Shown: piece by piece, positions 1 to 8,000 of the stretch
How positions within the stretch are numbered: the stretch's first letter is position 1
How the letters are laid out: every line of letters begins with the position of its first letter
Source: JBBRLA01 sp038231615
GTDB taxonomy: Bacteria; Myxococcota_A; Polyangia; Palsa-1104; JAEUJZ01
NCBI GenBank assembly: GCA_038231615.1
Contig: JBBRLA010000344.1
Coordinates: 1 to 8,925 of the forward strand
Length of the DNA stretch: 8,925 nt
Reading direction: 5' to 3'
Notes under the pieces: model-generated
Told to the model about the DNA's origin: nothing
The model's input: only the letters and a program-made list of their open reading frames with translations
The model's database searches: none
Translations under genes and position numbers: made by a program

Positions 1-722
1 TGGGACAGACCCTGAATGATCGGACAACGGCGCGGTTCTCGGCGCTGGCTGGCGGAAACCTGGCCCACGCGCAGAAGGTCCCCCTAGACCAGGGGTTGAC
101 CCTCTTGCAAATCGAGGCCCTGGTCCGGCCCCTTCTCATGGTCATCTGGCGGCAGCACTCGGACCCCAACAATCTTCAGAATGACGTCTGGAACATCGTG
201 CGGCGATCCGGCGAGTATGACTCCTCCGTGGGGGGCGCCACCCGAAGCATCTCGGATGGCGAGATGGACCTGGTGCGCTTCTACGTACGCACCCTGCGAA
301 GGGAGGCTGGCTACCCCAAGATCCCGCCCGGGGCCGAGCACATCACCGTGGTCTACGGCCACACCCACCTGGGCGGACAGCGCGACGATCAGGTGGACGG
401 GTTGCCCCTGCGGGTGTTGAACCTGGGGGGCTGGGTGGCGGCGGAGAACCCCACCAAGGCGGGCAGGCTGCCGGCGACCTATGTGTACCTGATCAACGAC
501 GACCTGCAGGATCGACTGGTGCGTGTGCCGCAGCCTGACGGTTGGCCCCTGTCCTGCGTGAACCACGGCCTGACCGTCTTCGCCATCCCGGGGCCCGACG
601 ACGAGTTCGTCGACATGGTGAACAACGCTCCCCCATCGGCGGGGATCTCGGTGGACCAACTCGCCCAGCTTGGAGCGCACCCGCTGGCCGACACCACGAC
701 CCAGATCGACCCCTTCGCGTAG
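1..722 (+). CDS. Calcineurin-like metallophosphoesterase, C-terminal part (5'-partial)
   Basis: The frame is open from the window edge (first complete codon at 3) to a TAG at 720-722, giving 239 visible residues; the true start is upstream of the window. The diagnostic element is V-Y-G-H-T-H-L-G-G, with GHTH at visible residues 119-122. In the calcineurin-like family the two histidines of this C-terminal motif bind the binuclear metal centre. It is followed by V-L-N-L-G-G-W-V, matching the usual 'N-x-G-S-W' strand after GHTH. The N-terminal metal motifs (DxH, GDxxD, GNH[E/D]) would lie outside the window, so activity cannot be judged. No signal peptide or membrane segment is visible in this part. 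The substrate cannot be predicted, since the family includes nucleotide, phosphoprotein and lipid phosphoesterases. The gene converges on the DUF885 gene with only 4 bp between stop codons. The TTG at 96 is an internal codon rather than the start, because the frame continues upstream without a stop. Confidence 0.8.
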   Translation, partial: GQTLNDRTTARFSALAGGNLAHAQKVPLDQGLTLLQIEALVRPLLMVIWRQHSDPNNLQNDVWNIVRRSGEYDSSVGGATRSISDGEMDLVRFYVRTLRREAGYPKIPPGAEHITVVYGHTHLGGQRDDQVDGLPLRVLNLGGWVAAENPTKAGRLPATYVYLINDDLQDRLVRVPQPDGWPLSCVNHGLTVFAIPGPDDEFVDMVNNAPPSAGISVDQLAQLGAHPLADTTTQIDPFA

Positions 723-726
723 CCCG

Positions 727-2478
727 CTACCGCCGCGCCATCCCTTCTCCCAGCAGCGCCATCGGCAGCGGCCCTTCCGCAAGGAGCCGCCGGTGGAACT
801 CGGCTAGGCGGAAGGCCGGCCCCTCTTCCTTCTCGGCCTTCTTCCGCAGCGCGGTGATGGTCATGTCTCCGTAGGTGTAGGCCAGCACCAGATGATCCTC
901 GGTGTAGCGCTTGGCCTCTCGATCAGCATTCGCCGGCTCCAGATAGGCCCGCTCCTTCAGCAGGCGAACCACCTGCTCGAACGACATGCCGCGGGCGTGC
1001 ATCTCGATGGACCCGACGTAGCGCACCGCGCGCAAAAGGGCCCATTGCAGCATGATCAGCCGCTCCCGCGGGTCGGGGTCGAAGCCTGCGTCCAGCAGCA
1101 TGCGCTCGCAGTACAGCGCCCAGCCCTCCACGTAGGCCGTGGACGCCAGCACCTTGCGCGCCATTGTCGGAGGCGACTTGGCGTAAAGCCCCTGCACGTA
1201 GTGCCCCGGGTAGGCCTCGTGGATGATGGTGTTCTCCATCGAGAAGCGGTCGAAGCCGCGCAGGTGCTCTTCCTTGCGCGCCTCGGGCCAGTCGGGTTCC
1301 ACCGGGGTGACGTAAAAGTACGCCTCCTTGGCCTTCTGCTCGAACGGCCCGGGGGATGACATCGACGCGAATGACGTCTGGCGGTAGAAGAGCGGCGTCT
1401 CCTCGATGTGCAGGTCCTCGCCCGCCGGGATGGCCACGATGTCATGTTCCGCTACGAAACGGCGGATGCCGGCGACCTGCTCGCGAGCCTCGGGCAGCAG
1501 GCGCTCCGCGGTGGGGTGTACCTGGGTGATGTCGGATAAAACCTGCGCCGGGGTCTTCTTCGGGTCGATCTTTTTGGCCACCGCCACGAACTCCGCGCCC
1601 AGACGGGAAAGCTCCGCGTATCCCCGGGCAAGCAGGGCGGGGATGGGCTCCTCGATCATCTCGTGGTCGCGGAGAAGCTCCGCGAAGCGCTTCTCGCCCA
1701 GCACATAGGTCCCGTCGGAGCGCGGGAGCAGATCGCGGCGCAGGAACATGTCGAAGTCGCGCAGCGCGGCCTCGGCCTTCGTGGCAGCGGTCAGCAGGCC
1801 CCGCTGTGTGGCCGGGTTTGGGCAGGTCTCGGCGGCCTTCTTGACCACGACGCCATAGAAGCTCAGCGCGCCCTTCAGGTCCTCGATGGCCAGCTCGGTC
1901 CACAGGCGCGGGGGGTGTCGCAGGTTCTGCTTCCCCTCGGCCAAAAGGCGTGGCACCTGTCCGGCCCGGGCGGCGGCGGCGTCCAGCCTGTCGCAAACCG
2001 GCGCGAAGGAACGCTTGAGCAGCGCATCCACCCCGCCGCCTGCCAGGTGAACGTAAAGGCTGGGGTCATGCTCGTGGGGCCGGTCCTTCACCAGATCCGC
2101 CCTGTCCGCGCGCAGCCGCGCCGTCAGGAACCGGGCATCCAGGGCCAGCCGGGGCGAAAGGTGCGCCAGGTCGATCTGCGCGAGTTGCTCCTGGAAGTGC
2201 TCGATCTCCTTCTTCTCGGCCTCGATGCTGGCCGGGTCCAGGTGCTCCAGGTCGTTGTCGTGCCCGTGGAAGCCGGCGTCGGTGGCCGCGGATGGGTTGC
2301 GGGCGAAGCTGGCGGCGGCGTAGGCTTCCACCAGCTCGTTCCATCGGGCCACCGTGCCGCGTTCCTCGGCGGGCGCCGGCAAGGCGGGCCAGAGCAGGGA
2401 GCCGACCACGGCAACCAGGGAAGGAAAAAGGCGCAACCAGCATCGCGGGCGGGAATGAGCAAGGCAAAGGTCAGTCAT
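727..2478 (-). CDS. Exported DUF885-family metallopeptidase-like protein
   Basis: From the chosen ATG at 2476-2478 the product has 583 residues, the usual size for DUF885 proteins. Residues 1-37 look like a Sec signal peptide: a charged start, a hydrophobic stretch L-F-P-S-L-V-A-V-V-G-S-L-L-W-P, and an A-P-A cleavage site before E-E. This predicts an exported, probably periplasmic, protein. The family signature H-E-A-Y-P-G-H-Y is at residues 420-427 (H420, E421, H426), and E-G-W-A-L-Y-x-E follows at 451-458. Both are conserved in DUF885 and resemble zinc-peptidase ligand and catalytic positions; peptidase activity is inferred, not shown. It is the last gene of a three-gene minus-strand operon. 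An alternative ATG at 2563-2565 adds 29 residues and overlaps the upstream TGA as ATGA, which suggests translational coupling, but it would put an unusually long leader before the signal peptide. Neither start has a clear Shine-Dalgarno sequence. The stop is TAG at 727-729. Confidence 0.85.
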   Translation of the reverse strand: MTDLCLAHSRPRCWLRLFPSLVAVVGSLLWPALPAPAEERGTVARWNELVEAYAAASFARNPSAATDAGFHGHDNDLEHLDPASIEAEKKEIEHFQEQLAQIDLAHLSPRLALDARFLTARLRADRADLVKDRPHEHDPSLYVHLAGGGVDALLKRSFAPVCDRLDAAAARAGQVPRLLAEGKQNLRHPPRLWTELAIEDLKGALSFYGVVVKKAAETCPNPATQRGLLTAATKAEAALRDFDMFLRRDLLPRSDGTYVLGEKRFAELLRDHEMIEEPIPALLARGYAELSRLGAEFVAVAKKIDPKKTPAQVLSDITQVHPTAERLLPEAREQVAGIRRFVAEHDIVAIPAGEDLHIEETPLFYRQTSFASMSSPGPFEQKAKEAYFYVTPVEPDWPEARKEEHLRGFDRFSMENTIIHEAYPGHYVQGLYAKSPPTMARKVLASTAYVEGWALYCERMLLDAGFDPDPRERLIMLQWALLRAVRYVGSIEMHARGMSFEQVVRLLKERAYLEPANADREAKRYTEDHLVLAYTYGDMTITALRKKAEKEEGPAFRLAEFHRRLLAEGPLPMALLGEGMARR

Positions 2479-2561
2479 GGCCGCGGAGCATACAGGCAAT
2501 GGCGAACATTGGAAGAGGGGATCCGCATCAGGTCCACGCCCCATGGAAGAGGGCGGCGGCC

Positions 2562-4187
2562 TCATCGGGGTAGCCGCGACAACAGATCACGCAGGCGCGG
2601 ATCGCCGGAAACCGCCGGCACCTCCGTGAGAGTGCGGCGCAGCAGGTCCTCGGCCTCCCCGGCCCTGCCGGTCTGGGATAAAAAGATCGCATGGTCCACG
2701 CGGATGTCGGGGTCGATGTCCCTTCCCATCAGGTCCTCGGCGCGGGAGAACTCCTGATCGGCCAGGGCCAGATCGCCGCGCCTGGCGTGGATCACCGCGA
2801 TCAGATCGTGGGGCGCCGGCCAGATCGGCAAAATCTGCGCTGCCCGCAGGGACAACTCCATCGCCCGGGGCAGGTCGCCTGCGTCAAACCGTTCGGTGGC
2901 GGCGGCGTATTGTACCTTGGCGCTCCCGGCGGCGGCCCCGGACAGGGCGGCGGCGAAGAGCGGCCCCTCGCCGTGCCACTGCAAGCTGCGCAGGAAGAGC
3001 AGCGAAGACTGGTACAGAAGGAAAAACGCCAGGATCATCAGCCAGGCCACCCGCCGCAGGTGTCGCGAGATCGTCCCGAAGGCGGCAGCCCCGGCGACGG
3101 CCAGCCCGGCGGCGGGCAGGTAAAGAAACCGCTCGCCGAAGACCGTGGGCAGCACAAAAAGCCCATTCGAGACCGGGAAGAAACTGACCAGGAACCAGGC
3201 GATCCCGCCAGCCAGGAGCGGCGCGCGGCGCCGGGCCGAAATTGCCATGACCGGCCCCCCGATCAGCACCGCGGCCTCCAGGAGCACCAGGGGGTCCCGG
3301 GGCGAAAGGGGAAATCCATAGGCGTTGTAGGCGTAGTCCATCGACAGGTCGGTGGGCAAAAGAAAAAGCCGGCACGCCAGGCCATACGTCTTGAGCCACG
3401 CCAGCACGTGTTGCCACGGACCCAGGATCGCCAATGGATTTTTGAGGAAATCCACCTGCCCCTGCCACGCGGCGATCGAGCCCAGGGCATGACGCCGCAA
3501 AAGCAACGTCAGGGCCAGGGCCACCCCATAATATACATAGGCCCGTCCCCGCCGTCGCACTGCCTGCCCGATGGAAAGCGCGCCGCCCACCACTGCCAGC
3601 CCGGCCAGATCTAGCACCGTCCATGCCGCCACCGCGCCCAGCGCCGTCTCCTTGCACAGCAGTGCCAGAAAGAGCGCCGCGGCTGCCGGCAGCGCCCGTC
3701 GCCGCAGATGCAGCAGCGTGGCGAAAAGCGCCAGCCACGTCGCCAAAAGGTCGGCCCGGCCAACCACCTGCAACACCGCCTCGCTGTGGGCGGCGAAGCT
3801 GGCGAAGAGCGCCGCAGCAAGGGTCGCGCGGGTATCGTCCACGCCCAGCCGGCGCAGCCCCAGCAGAAGCAGCACGGCGCAGGCCCCGTGCAGCACCGTG
3901 TTGATCAGGTGGGAGAGCCCCGGATGCAGCCCGAAGGCGCGGGTCTCGGCGGCGATGGCCAGGATCGCAATGGGGCGGTAGAGCCCCAGGGTGTGTGCCT
4001 GTCGGTGGCCGAAGAAGTCCCTGCCGAAGACCGAGCCCAGCGGCACGCTGCCGGTGGCGATGGGGTTTTGCACCACCCCTCGTTGATCGTCCCACAGATA
4101 GGGGTTGGCCACCGAAGGCAAATAGGGCAGGGCGGCCAAAAGCGCGATGCAGAGTGCCCTCGTCGCGACCGACGTGGGCGGCTTCAT
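2562..4187 (-). CDS. TMTC-like GT-C membrane glycosyltransferase with C-terminal TPR-like repeats
   Basis: This 541-residue protein has about nine to eleven hydrophobic segments up to residue 400, then a soluble helical tail. Several features match the TMTC/DUF1736 family of O-mannosyltransferases: Y-L-W-D-D at 30-34 after the first membrane segment (the acidic pair of GT-C enzymes), Y-R-P at 70-72, H-L-I-N-T-V-L-H at 93-100, H-S-E-A-V then G-R-A-D-L-L-A around 134-149, K-E-T at 179-181, L-S-M-D-Y at 281-285 (DUF1736 core) and G-E-R-F-L-Y-L-P at 351-358. Residues 425-541 form alternating helices resembling two or three TPRs, with A-G-D-L-P-R-A and R-G-D-L-A-L-A turns. Eukaryotic TMTCs use dolichyl-phosphate mannose. 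By analogy this protein would transfer a polyprenyl-phosphate-linked sugar to an exported acceptor, but donor and acceptor are inferred. It starts 6 bp after the GT2 stop, a strong sign of an operon, and its TGA overlaps the possible upstream ATG of the DUF885 gene. It could instead be a non-catalytic TPR membrane protein. Confidence 0.8.
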   Translation of the reverse strand: MKPPTSVATRALCIALLAALPYLPSVANPYLWDDQRGVVQNPIATGSVPLGSVFGRDFFGHRQAHTLGLYRPIAILAIAAETRAFGLHPGLSHLINTVLHGACAVLLLLGLRRLGVDDTRATLAAALFASFAAHSEAVLQVVGRADLLATWLALFATLLHLRRRALPAAAALFLALLCKETALGAVAAWTVLDLAGLAVVGGALSIGQAVRRRGRAYVYYGVALALTLLLRRHALGSIAAWQGQVDFLKNPLAILGPWQHVLAWLKTYGLACRLFLLPTDLSMDYAYNAYGFPLSPRDPLVLLEAAVLIGGPVMAISARRRAPLLAGGIAWFLVSFFPVSNGLFVLPTVFGERFLYLPAAGLAVAGAAAFGTISRHLRRVAWLMILAFFLLYQSSLLFLRSLQWHGEGPLFAAALSGAAAGSAKVQYAAATERFDAGDLPRAMELSLRAAQILPIWPAPHDLIAVIHARRGDLALADQEFSRAEDLMGRDIDPDIRVDHAIFLSQTGRAGEAEDLLRRTLTEVPAVSGDPRLRDLLSRLPR

Positions 4188-4193
4188 CGGGGC

Positions 4194-4889
4194 CTATCCC
4201 GGGATGCGCTGCGAGAGCAACGTCTGCACGGCGACGAAGCCGTCGCGCCAGGAGATCTTCTTGCCTTCATTTCGCGACCGCGGATTGTAGCCGATCGGCA
4301 GCTCGACGATGCGGAAGCCTTGCTTCAACACCTGGGCCGTCACCTCGGGCTCGATCTCGAAGCGCGAGGCGCGCAGGGTCAGGCTCTTCAGCACGTCCTT
4401 GCGAAAAAGCTTATAACAGGTCTCGATGTCGGTCAGTCGCGAGCCGAAGAGCACGTTGGTCAGCATCGAGAGGCCGCGGTTGGCCAGGTAGAAGGGCAGG
4501 CTTCCCTGTACCCCCGCCCGGCCGAGAAACCGCGACCCGAAGACCACGTCGGCCTCGCCCCTGACGATGGGTTCCACCAGCCGGCGATACTCGGCGGGGT
4601 CGAGTTCCAGATCGGCGTCTTGGATGGTCACGATGTCGCCCCGGGCCAGGGAGAAGCCGATGCGCACCGAGGCCCCCTTGCCCAGGTTCACCTGGCTGTG
4701 GTGGACCTGCACGTCGGGCACGCCGGCCTCGTAGGGCCGCAACTGGGCGCGGGTGTCGTCGGAGGACCCATCGTTCACTACGATGATCTCCTTGTCCAGC
4801 CCGCCCAGGTCGACGGCGCGCACCTTCTCGATGATCTCGCCGATGGTGGAGGCTTCGTTGAAGACCGGGATGATGATCGATAGCTTCAC
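4194..4889 (-). CDS. Family 2 glycosyltransferase, DPM1-like polyprenyl-phosphate sugar synthase
   Basis: The product has 231 residues and is a GT-A fold glycosyltransferase. It opens with K-L-S-I-I-I-P-V-F-N-E, followed by V-N-D-G-S-S-D-D-T at 38-46 (nucleotide binding), D-A-D-L-E-L at 91-96 (the DxD metal and nucleotide-sugar motif), F-G-S-R-F at 117-121, D-I-E-T-C-Y-K-L-F at 154-162 and Y-N-P-R-S-R-N-E-G-K-K-I at 201-212. The last two are typical of dolichyl/polyprenyl-phosphate mannose or glucose synthases. There is no C-terminal membrane segment, so it resembles the single-domain DPM1 type that acts at the cytoplasmic membrane face. The likely reaction moves a sugar from a nucleotide diphosphate donor to polyprenyl phosphate; the sugar is not determined by sequence. 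The start is the GTG at 4887-4889, chosen because the fold begins there and AAGGA lies 8 nt upstream; longer in-frame starts add unrelated sequence. It is the first gene of the minus-strand operon. Confidence 0.88.
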   Translation of the reverse strand: MKLSIIIPVFNEASTIGEIIEKVRAVDLGGLDKEIIVVNDGSSDDTRAQLRPYEAGVPDVQVHHSQVNLGKGASVRIGFSLARGDIVTIQDADLELDPAEYRRLVEPIVRGEADVVFGSRFLGRAGVQGSLPFYLANRGLSMLTNVLFGSRLTDIETCYKLFRKDVLKSLTLRASRFEIEPEVTAQVLKQGFRIVELPIGYNPRSRNEGKKISWRDGFVAVQTLLSQRIPG

Positions 4890-4897
4890 AAGTGCAA

Positions 4898-4902
4898 TCC
4901 TT
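4898..4902 (-). promoter_or_regulatory. Shine-Dalgarno site that decides the GT2 start
   Basis: On the minus strand the sequence reads AAGGA, then 8 nt, then GTG. This good spacing supports the GTG at 4889 over upstream alternatives. No convincing promoter was recognised for this strand between here and 5000. Confidence 0.7.
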
Positions 4903-4947
4903 ACACGGTTTGCCCTGTGACCGAAACCATCGCCAGCGCGGGGGCTT

Positions 4948-4961
4948 GCGCCATATGGCGC
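4948..4961. promoter_or_regulatory. Perfect 14-bp palindrome, possible operator
   Basis: GCGCCATATGGCGC is its own reverse complement and has no spacer. It lies in the intergenic region shared by the GT2 operon and ftsK, ending 7 bp upstream of the proposed ftsK -35 element. A dimeric regulator site is a reasonable reading. No known regulator consensus was recognised, and a chance palindrome in GC-rich DNA is not excluded. Confidence 0.4.
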
Positions 4962-4968
4962 CCATGAC

Positions 4969-4997
4969 TTGACCCGGGTGACGCCGGTTGGTAAGGT
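4969..4997 (+). promoter_or_regulatory. Predicted sigma70-type promoter for ftsK
   Basis: TTGACC at 4969-4974 matches five of six bases of the housekeeping -35 consensus. A 17-bp spacer separates it from TAAGGT at 4992-4997, which keeps the TA....T framework of a -10 element. Transcription would start near 5004, about 20 bp before the ftsK ATG, inside the 16-bp palindrome. This is prediction from motif and spacing only. Confidence 0.5.
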
Positions 4998-5000
4998 CAT

Positions 5001-5016
5001 GTCCTACATGTAGGAC
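5001..5016. promoter_or_regulatory. Perfect 16-bp palindrome over the predicted ftsK transcription start and ribosome site
   Basis: GTCCTACATGTAGGAC is perfectly self-complementary. It begins 3 bp after the proposed -10 element and ends 7 bp before the ftsK start codon, so a bound dimer would sit over the predicted transcription start. The TACA/TGTA core is reminiscent of BlaI/CopY-type operators, but those normally have bases between the half sites, so this is only a resemblance. Its right arm contains the AGGA ribosome site. If the whole element is transcribed, a 6-bp stem with a CAUG loop could hide that site. Confidence 0.5.
5012..5015 (+). promoter_or_regulatory. Shine-Dalgarno site of ftsK, inside the palindrome
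   Basis: AGGA sits 8 nt before the ATG at 5024, which supports that start over the in-frame TTG at 4988. A second purine run, GAGG at 5017-5020, is too close to the ATG to be the main site. Confidence 0.6.
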
Positions 5017-5023
5017 GAGGTCG

Positions 5024-8000
5024 ATGGCCCGCGTAATCACCATAAAGCCGGACAAGCTCGACAGGGGCGCAAGGACAACCAAGGATCGGGAGGTGGACTC
5101 CCTGGAGTCGATTCACCGACGCCGGGAGGTCGCGGGGATCGTGCTCCTTTCGCTGGCCTTCTTTCTGCTGCTCAGCGTGGCATCGCTGGCGCTGGGAGAC
5201 GGCAAGCTCATGGGGCCGGTGGGCCTGTGGGTGGCCACCGCGATCTATTCCATGGTTGGCGTCGGCGCCATGCTCTGTATGTATGGTCTGCTGCTGCTGG
5301 CCGTGCGCTGCCTGCGATCGGACCCCCTGCGGGTGCGCGCCATGGGTGTCCTGGGCATGGCCGGGGCGGTGCTCTCGGCGGCGGTGCTCTTGCACCTAAT
5401 TCTGGGCAACTACCGCCTCCATGACATGCCCCCCGGCGGGGCTTTGGGGGAATACGGTGCCGAGATGACCAAGGCGCTGGTGGGCACGGCGGGCACGGCG
5501 CTCCTGGGCATGGCCGGGTTCCTGGTCTCGCTGCTCATCTCGACCTCGATCTCGTTCCGCGCGGCGTTCGAGGTGGTGGGGCTTCTGGGGCAGCGCACCG
5601 CGGGGCTCCTGACCGATGGCGTGCGGGCGATCTTCCCCACGGACGAGGAGGTGGAGGAGGCCGAAGGGGACGAAGACCCGAAAGAAGAGCGTCCGCAGGC
5701 TCGGCGCGCCCGCGAGGGGGCACCTGTTGAGGGCGTGCCCATCGTGACGGCGGATAAGCCGCTGCTCGCCCCCAAGGTGCCGACGCTGGTGCGGGCCCGC
5801 ACGGAGGCCGACGGGGCGGAGGAGACGCAGAAACTGGTGGAGGGCGAGGTCGCTAAGGACGCGAAAGAGACCCCCAAGGAGGGCCAGAAGGAGGGCCCCA
5901 AGGAGGGAAAGAAGTCGAAGGGCGAGGCGAAGCCGGAGCCGGTGATCGCGACCCGGCAGGAGCCGGTTATTGCTACCAAGCCCGAGCCGGCGATCGCCGT
6001 CAAGCCCGAGCCGGCGATCGCCACCAAGCCCGAGCCGGCGATCTTCGCCCCCGTGGCCGCAGGCGCCGCGGTGAAGGCCGCCATGGTCGCCGAAGCGGCA
6101 CAGGGACCGGCCGCTCGACGACGCGGCAAGAAGGATTCTCCCGCGGGCGCACGCACCGTGATCGAGGCGCGCGGCGGGGCAGGGGAGGGGGCCGAAGGCG
6201 AAGAAGATGTCCTCCGCGGCGCCCCCACGCTGCTCGACATCCGGGACGCCGTGCCGGAGAACATCGCCGGCAAGCGGCCGATTGCCTCCATGATCGGGGA
6301 CCCAGCGCCCGAACTCGCCGAGACCGAGGACGAGATCGTCAATCGCGAAGCGCCGCAGGCCATTATTGATGAACAGGAAGAAGAAGACCTCGAAGACGAA
6401 GAGGAAGACCAGGACCAAGAAGAGCAAGAAGAGGAAGACGAGGACCCCGGCCAGGAGGTCCAGCTCCCGGTGGTGGTCCCGGCGACCCCAACCCGTCCGG
6501 CCAAGGCCGTCGCCGCCGCCGCCCGGGCCGCGGCCCCGGTGATCCAGGCGTCCCGGGGCGGCAAGCCCGCCGGCCCCGCGGCGCAGAAGGCCGAGTACAT
6601 CAAGATCGGCACCGGCGAATTCAAGCTCCCCTCGATCGAGCTTCTCGACTACCTGGAGCAGGGACAGGGCGACATGGACCGGCAGGCGATGCTGGACCTG
6701 GCCCAGCGCCTGGAAAAAACCCTGGCCGACTACCTGGTCAAGGGCCGCGTCAGCGAGATCCACCCCGGCCCGGTGGTCACCATGTACGAGTTCGTGCCCG
6801 CGCCGGGCACCAAGCTTTCGAAGATCACCGCCCTGTCCAATGATCTGGCGATGGCGCTGGAGGCCCTGAAAGTGCGCATCGTGGCGCCCATCCCGGGCAA
6901 GGCGGCGGTGGGCATCGAGGTCCCCAACCGCGGTCGCGAGACGGTCTTCCTGAAAGAGATCCTGGCGGATGACACCTTCATCAAGGCCAAGTCCAAGCTG
7001 ACCATGGCCCTGGGCAAGGACATCGCCGGCGTGCCGGTGTGCGTGGACCTGGCCAAGATGCCGCACCTCCTGGTCGCCGGCACCACCGGCTCGGGCAAGT
7101 CGGTGGCGGTGAACGGCATGGTCTGCTCGATCCTCTTGAAAGCCTCGCCCGACGAGGTCAAGATGATCATGATCGATCCCAAGATGTTGGAACTCTCGAT
7201 CTATGAGGGCATCCCGCACCTGCTCCTGCCGGTGGTCACCGACCCGAAAAAAGCCAACCTGGCGCTCCAGTGGGCGGTGGACGAGATGGAGCGGCGCTAT
7301 GAGCTTATCTCCAAGTCCGGGGTGCGCGACATCGCCGGCTACAACAAGAAGCTGGAAAAATTCCTGGAAGAAGGGCCCAAGCAACTTTCCTTGGAGCCGC
7401 GCTTCATCACGGTGAAGGCCACCGGGCGGGACGGCGTCATGCGCCACGTGCAGGTCTTCCCCAGCGAGGAGGCGGTGCTGGAGGTCGGCGGGGTGGTGAC
7501 CGGCGAGATTTTGGGCGAAATCTCGGATGCCATTGCCGAGAGCGAAGCGGCCAAGGAGAAGGCCCGAGAAGACCCGCCGCGCAAGCTGCCCTACATCGTG
7601 GTGCTGATCGACGAGTTCGCCGACCTGATGATGGTCGCCTCCAAGGAGGTTGAAATCTCGGTGGCGCGCATCGCCCAGAAGGCCCGCGCAGCTGGCATCC
7701 ACCTGATCGTGGCGACGCAGCGGCCATCGGTGGACGTGATCACGGGCTTGATCAAGGCCAACTTCCCCTCCCGCGTTGCCTTCCAGGTGGCCAGCCGCGT
7801 CGATTCACGCACCATCCTGGACGCTCAGGGCGCGGAGAACCTGCTCGGCATGGGCGACATGCTCTTCACCGACCGCGGCCAGGCGCTGCGCCGCATTCAC
7901 GGCGCGCTCATCACCGACACCGAGATCCACCGCCTGGTGGAGCACCTGAAGAAGCAGGGCCAGCCGATCTACGACATGGAGATCTTGAAGCCGCGATCCG

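Noticed and set aside
719..730. GTAGC-CC-GCTAC inverted repeat at the convergent stop codons, possible bidirectional terminator
   Set aside because: The symmetry mostly comes from both genes ending in TAG; the stem is only 4-5 bp with a tiny loop and no T tract on either side.
1663..4883. Long plus-strand open frames (1663-2757, 2691-3614, 3708-4883) opposite the operon
   Set aside because: They lie wholly over genes with clear motifs on the minus strand, overlap one another and have Q/R/G-rich low-complexity translations.
4988..5023. TTG at 4988 as an earlier ftsK start
   Set aside because: It would place the palindrome and the promoter -10 region within or at the edge of the coding sequence, adds a non-FtsK-like 12-residue leader, and lacks the AGGA spacing seen for the ATG at 5024.
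6177..6189. Two overlapping GGGNAGGG matches (E. coli KOPS consensus for FtsK loading) within ftsK
   Set aside because: They fall in a G-rich coding tract for A-G-E-G-A; such matches are expected by composition, and KOPS sequence in this lineage is unknown. A genome-wide strand-bias count would be needed.
5396..7702. A 768-codon open frame on the strand opposite ftsK
   Set aside because: Its composition (H, R, G, D rich with no family motif) is that of an antisense shadow in GC-rich DNA; the plus-strand frame is an unmistakable FtsK.
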